NCBI GenBank assembly: GCA_016873295.1
Contig: VGXM01000012.1
Location: 1-64,000 of the forward strand
Direction: 5' to 3'
Origin: Phycisphaerae bacterium
GTDB lineage: Bacteria > Planctomycetota > Phycisphaerae > Phycisphaerales > UBA1924
Length of the DNA stretch: 64,000 bases
Within the stretch, counting starts at the first letter, position 1. Every line of letters starts with the position of its first letter. The translations under genes and the position numbers were made by a program. Under the pieces are notes generated by a model. That model did not search any database. It saw only the letters and a program-made list of their open reading frames with translations, and was not told where the DNA came from. This document shows positions 61,357 through 64,000 of the stretch, in pieces.

Positions 61357-62373
61357 CTAGCGCCGACGGGTCAGGGCCCCGAACCGCAGGGCCAGGATCT
61401 CCAGCCCGCGCTCGGCCTCCCCGAACCCCGACTTGGACCGCGCATCGGCCTCGACCGTCGCGCGGAAGAGCCGGTGGGCCCGGTCCGGGTCGGTCTGCTT
61501 GGCCAACTCCATGATCCGGTCCCCGGTCGGGCCCCACAGGCGCAAGGGCCCCCGGAGCGACCAGGGGTTCTTCCCGCCCCGCACCGCACGCGAGAGCGAG
61601 TGCACCTTCCGCGCCAGGTCCATGAAGGCGTAGGCCAGCGGCGGGGCCGAGTGTCCGCTGATGACGATCATGTCCCGCAGCCGCGACAGCGCGTGCCCCG
61701 GGTCGCCCCCCAGCAGCGCCGACTGGACGTCCCAGACCTCCTCCTCCCGCGTCCGCCCCGTCAGCGTCGAGACCAGCTCGGCGGTGATCACGGGGACGGC
61801 CTTGGGGTCGTCGGGGTCAACCGCGGCGGTCGCCAGTTTCGCCAGCTCCGTGTCCAGCAGACCCAGGTCCGACCCCACGCGGTCGACCAGGGCGACGGCG
61901 GCGTCGCGCTCCAGCCTGGCCCCGTGCCGCTTCGAGGCCATGGCGCACGCCCGATCCGGCGCCTCGTCGAGCGAGGGCGGCTCGCAGCGCACGACCGCCG
62001 ACGCCATTTCGTCCAGCTTGCCCGCGTGCCACTTGGTCGAGCGCAGCACCAGCGTCGCCATGTCGCAGGGGTTCTGGGCGTAACGCTCGAAGAGCGGGCG
62101 GGCCCCCTCCTTCACCACCTGGTCGGCGTGGTCGACCACCACCAGCTTGTGCCGGGCCATCAGCCCGAACGAGCGGCACTCGTCCAGCACGTCGGCGGGG
62201 GCCGCGGACTGCCCGTCGAACCGGAACACCTCGACCTCGCCCCTGGCCTTGCCGAGGGCCGCACGCAGCTCCTCGGTGTGCGACGCGTGCAGGAACACCT
62301 CGGGTCCGTGCAGGATCACCACGCGGGCGGAGGCGTCGAGAAGGGGCGGGCCTGGCGGAGCCTTGTGGGCCAC
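61357..62373 (-). CDS. holA: DNA polymerase III delta subunit (clamp loader)
   Basis: A 338-aa AAA+-fold subunit that opens the sliding clamp. N-terminal VVILHGPEVFLHASHTEELR with a degenerate P-loop as usual for delta, KLVVVDHADQVVKEGARPL, and the C-terminal collar domain (EVWDVQSALLGGDPGHALSRL; FGEAERGLEILALRFGAL). GTG start at 62373; ribosome-binding site weak. Upstream lies the YeiH-like gene on the same strand; downstream the palindromic array begins 49 bp beyond the stop and may sit in its 3' untranslated region. Confidence 0.88.
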   Translation of the reverse strand: MAHKAPPGPPLLDASARVVILHGPEVFLHASHTEELRAALGKARGEVEVFRFDGQSAAPADVLDECRSFGLMARHKLVVVDHADQVVKEGARPLFERYAQNPCDMATLVLRSTKWHAGKLDEMASAVVRCEPPSLDEAPDRACAMASKRHGARLERDAAVALVDRVGSDLGLLDTELAKLATAAVDPDDPKAVPVITAELVSTLTGRTREEEVWDVQSALLGGDPGHALSRLRDMIVISGHSAPPLAYAFMDLARKVHSLSRAVRGGKNPWSLRGPLRLWGPTGDRIMELAKQTDPDRAHRLFRATVEADARSKSGFGEAERGLEILALRFGALTRRR

Positions 62374-62455
62374 GCCCTGAGGCTAGCCCGCGCACCGCCG
62401 ACGGATCAGCCGGATCCCTCGCTGCCTCGAGGCCCCCTCGCCTCGATGCCGCTCC

Positions 62456-63436
62456 TCACGCCCACCCCGCCCGCACCGCCGCCAGCGTGCTCCCCGCCAG
62501 TACCACCCACAGCACCACCGCCTGCGCCATCGCCCGCCAGCCCACCTTCCTCAGGGCCGCCACCGTCAGGGCCGAGCCGATCAGGAAGAGGGCGCCCTGG
62601 AACCCCGACGTGGCGACCAGCCGCACCGCGCCCGCCGCCTGGTCCACGCCCGGCACGAAGGTCCGGGCCACGCTCGCCAGCAGGAAGGGCCCGATGAACC
62701 AGGGGATGGCCGGGCCCCTGACCGCGCCGGCCCCGCGGCGCGAGAGCCACGCCGCCCCGAGCGTCAGCGGCAGGATCCACACCACCCGCGTGAGCTTGAC
62801 GACGTTGGCGGTGTCCAGGGCGGTCGCGTCGGACCCGTTGTAGTGCGACGCCGCCCCCACCACGCTCGACACGTCGTGGATCGCCACGCCCGCCCACACC
62901 CCGAAGTCCCGAGGCGACATCTCCAGGGCGTGCCCGATCAGCGGCAGCGCGTACAGCCCCGCGGCGTTGAGGACGAAGACGCACCCGGTGGCGACGGCCA
63001 TCGCCGGGGCCGACGCCCCGATCGCCGACCCCACCGCCGCGATCGCCGACCCGCCGCAGATCGCCGTCCCGCTGCTCACCAGCGTGCCCACCTTGCGATC
63101 GACCCCGAGCCCGCGCCCGAGCGCCAGCCCCAGGGCCATCGCCCCGCCGATGGTCGCGACCGCCAGCCCGAACCCGTCCCGCGCCGATTCCGCCAGCGCC
63201 CCAAGGTCCATCCGGAACCCCAGCAGCACCACGCACCCCTGGATGAGCAGGCGGCTCAGGCGCCGGCTCGGGCCCGGGAACACCGCCAGCCCCGCCAGCC
63301 CGAGCGCGATCCCCACCGCCAGCGCGATCGGCGCGCTGCTCCAGGGCCCCATGCTCGCCAGCCCCGCGCCCACGAACACCACGCCCGACACGCGCCGCGC
63401 GGGCTCGGCGGCTCGGGTTGGATCGGGGGGCGTCAA
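62456..63436 (-). CDS. YeiH/UPF0324-family membrane protein (putative sulfate exporter family)
   Basis: A 326-aa integral membrane protein with about ten helices. Family hallmarks: LIQGCVVLLGFRMDL, LVSSGTAICGGSAIAAVGSAIGA, the conserved HDVSSVVGAASHYN and KLTRVVWILPLTL. Members are annotated as putative sulfate exporters, but transport has rarely been tested. Start TTG at 63436 is tentative; internal GTG codons are alternatives. Divergent from the aminotransferase gene with only 24 bp between the starts. Confidence 0.85.
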   Translation of the reverse strand: MTPPDPTRAAEPARRVSGVVFVGAGLASMGPWSSAPIALAVGIALGLAGLAVFPGPSRRLSRLLIQGCVVLLGFRMDLGALAESARDGFGLAVATIGGAMALGLALGRGLGVDRKVGTLVSSGTAICGGSAIAAVGSAIGASAPAMAVATGCVFVLNAAGLYALPLIGHALEMSPRDFGVWAGVAIHDVSSVVGAASHYNGSDATALDTANVVKLTRVVWILPLTLGAAWLSRRGAGAVRGPAIPWFIGPFLLASVARTFVPGVDQAAGAVRLVATSGFQGALFLIGSALTVAALRKVGWRAMAQAVVLWVVLAGSTLAAVRAGWA

Positions 63437-63460
63437 GCGGCCGCTACTCTAACCCCAACC

Positions 63461-64000
63461 ATGAGCGAGCATGTTCCCGCCGTGCCACTGCCCGCCCCCT
63501 CGCCCCTGGCCCGGCACTGGCGGCTGGACCCCGGCGTCGTCCTTCTGAACCACGGGTCGTTCGGGGCCTGTCCCATCGCCGTGCTCGACGAGCAGGCCCG
63601 CCTGCGCGACCTCATGGAAGCCGAGCCCGTGCGCTTCTTCGTGGAGATGTTCGACCCGCTCATGGACGCCGCCCGGGAGGCCCTGGCCCGCTTGGTCCGC
63701 TGCACCGCGGGCGAGCTGGTGTTCGTCCCCAACGCCACCACCGCCGTGGCCACCGTGCTGGCCCACCTGGAGCCCACGCTCGCGCCGGGGGACGAGGTGC
63801 TGACGTGCGCGCACGAGTACCCGGCGTGCCTGAACAACCTCCGCCGCGCCTGCCGCCGCACCGGGGCCGTGCCCCTGGACGCCCCGATCCCCTGGCCCGT
63901 GCGCGGGCCGGAGGAGGTCGTCGACGCGGTGCTCTCGCGGGTCACGCCCCGCACGAAGGCGGCCATGCTCAGCCACGTCACCAGCCCGTCCGGGCTGGTG
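63461..64000 (+). CDS. Class V aminotransferase / isopenicillin-N-epimerase-like (partial)
   Basis: The N-terminal 180 residues of a PLP-dependent fold-type I enzyme cut by the window end. Visible: WRLDPGVVLLNHGSFGACP, FVEMFDPLMDAAREALARLV, LVFVPNATTAVATVLAHLE, the aromatic-stacking region TCAHEYPACLNN and AAMLSHVTSPSGL. This resembles the isopenicillin N epimerase/cysteine desulfurase-like subgroup. The PLP lysine lies beyond the window. ATG at 63461. Confidence 0.85.
   Translation, partial: MSEHVPAVPLPAPSPLARHWRLDPGVVLLNHGSFGACPIAVLDEQARLRDLMEAEPVRFFVEMFDPLMDAAREALARLVRCTAGELVFVPNATTAVATVLAHLEPTLAPGDEVLTCAHEYPACLNNLRRACRRTGAVPLDAPIPWPVRGPEEVVDAVLSRVTPRTKAAMLSHVTSPSGLV

Overview
The window is about 70% GC chromosomal DNA of a planctomycete, most likely class Phycisphaerae (order Phycisphaerales). 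The evidence is the protein families: thirteen secreted proteins with a C-terminal EF-hand/dockerin-like tail ending in Cys (…DFNDFLEFLN…C), a PEP-CTERM-like protein, a large collagen-like protein, and core genes scattered out of their usual operons. No tRNA, rRNA, CRISPR array, prophage or transposase gene was recognised.

Region 1 (1-21.2 kb, nearly all minus strand) is a dense run of secreted proteins: a partial collagen-like protein, then dockerin-tailed proteins carrying a five-heme cytochrome c, Kelch-like repeats with an Ig domain, an SGNH-like esterase, a CotA-like multicopper oxidase broken by two frameshifting tandem duplications, an alpha/beta esterase, and several proteins of unknown function. 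Two of the small genes look truncated or decayed. A divergent control region (21.25-21.45 kb) with a 26-bp AT-rich palindrome separates this block from a putative DNA-binding protein.

Region 2 (21.4-52.2 kb) is mainly housekeeping. It holds a solitary atpA, the c-di-AMP pair cdaA-ybbR, a NifU-N-like gene overlapping mutY, a glycosyltransferase, an FHA-GAF histidine kinase, a MarR regulator, ogt, and a carbamoyltransferase-SGNH-SxtJ-DUF5989 cassette. These are followed by a solitary sucD, a P-loop protein, an NAD-dependent epimerase, a chorismate mutase-prephenate dehydratase fused to a degenerate DAHP-synthase-like domain, murE-murF-mraY, and phoH-pgpH. The synthesis (cdaA) and breakdown (pgpH) sides of c-di-AMP metabolism are both present, about 25 kb apart.

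Region 3 (52.2-60.8 kb) has three consecutive plus-strand secreted peptidases (trypsin-like, subtilisin-like, M1 aminopeptidase), each with a dockerin tail, the last two with almost identical 3' ends. A convergent lipoprotein gene follows.

Region 4 (60.8-64 kb) has a 410-bp non-coding array of palindromic elements bounded by GTGCCACG/CGTGGCAC inverted repeats, then holA, a YeiH-type membrane protein and a partial class V aminotransferase. A diverged copy of the palindromic element lies at 26.5 kb in the cdaA/nifU divergent promoter region. This element family is the best candidate for something undescribed in the window.
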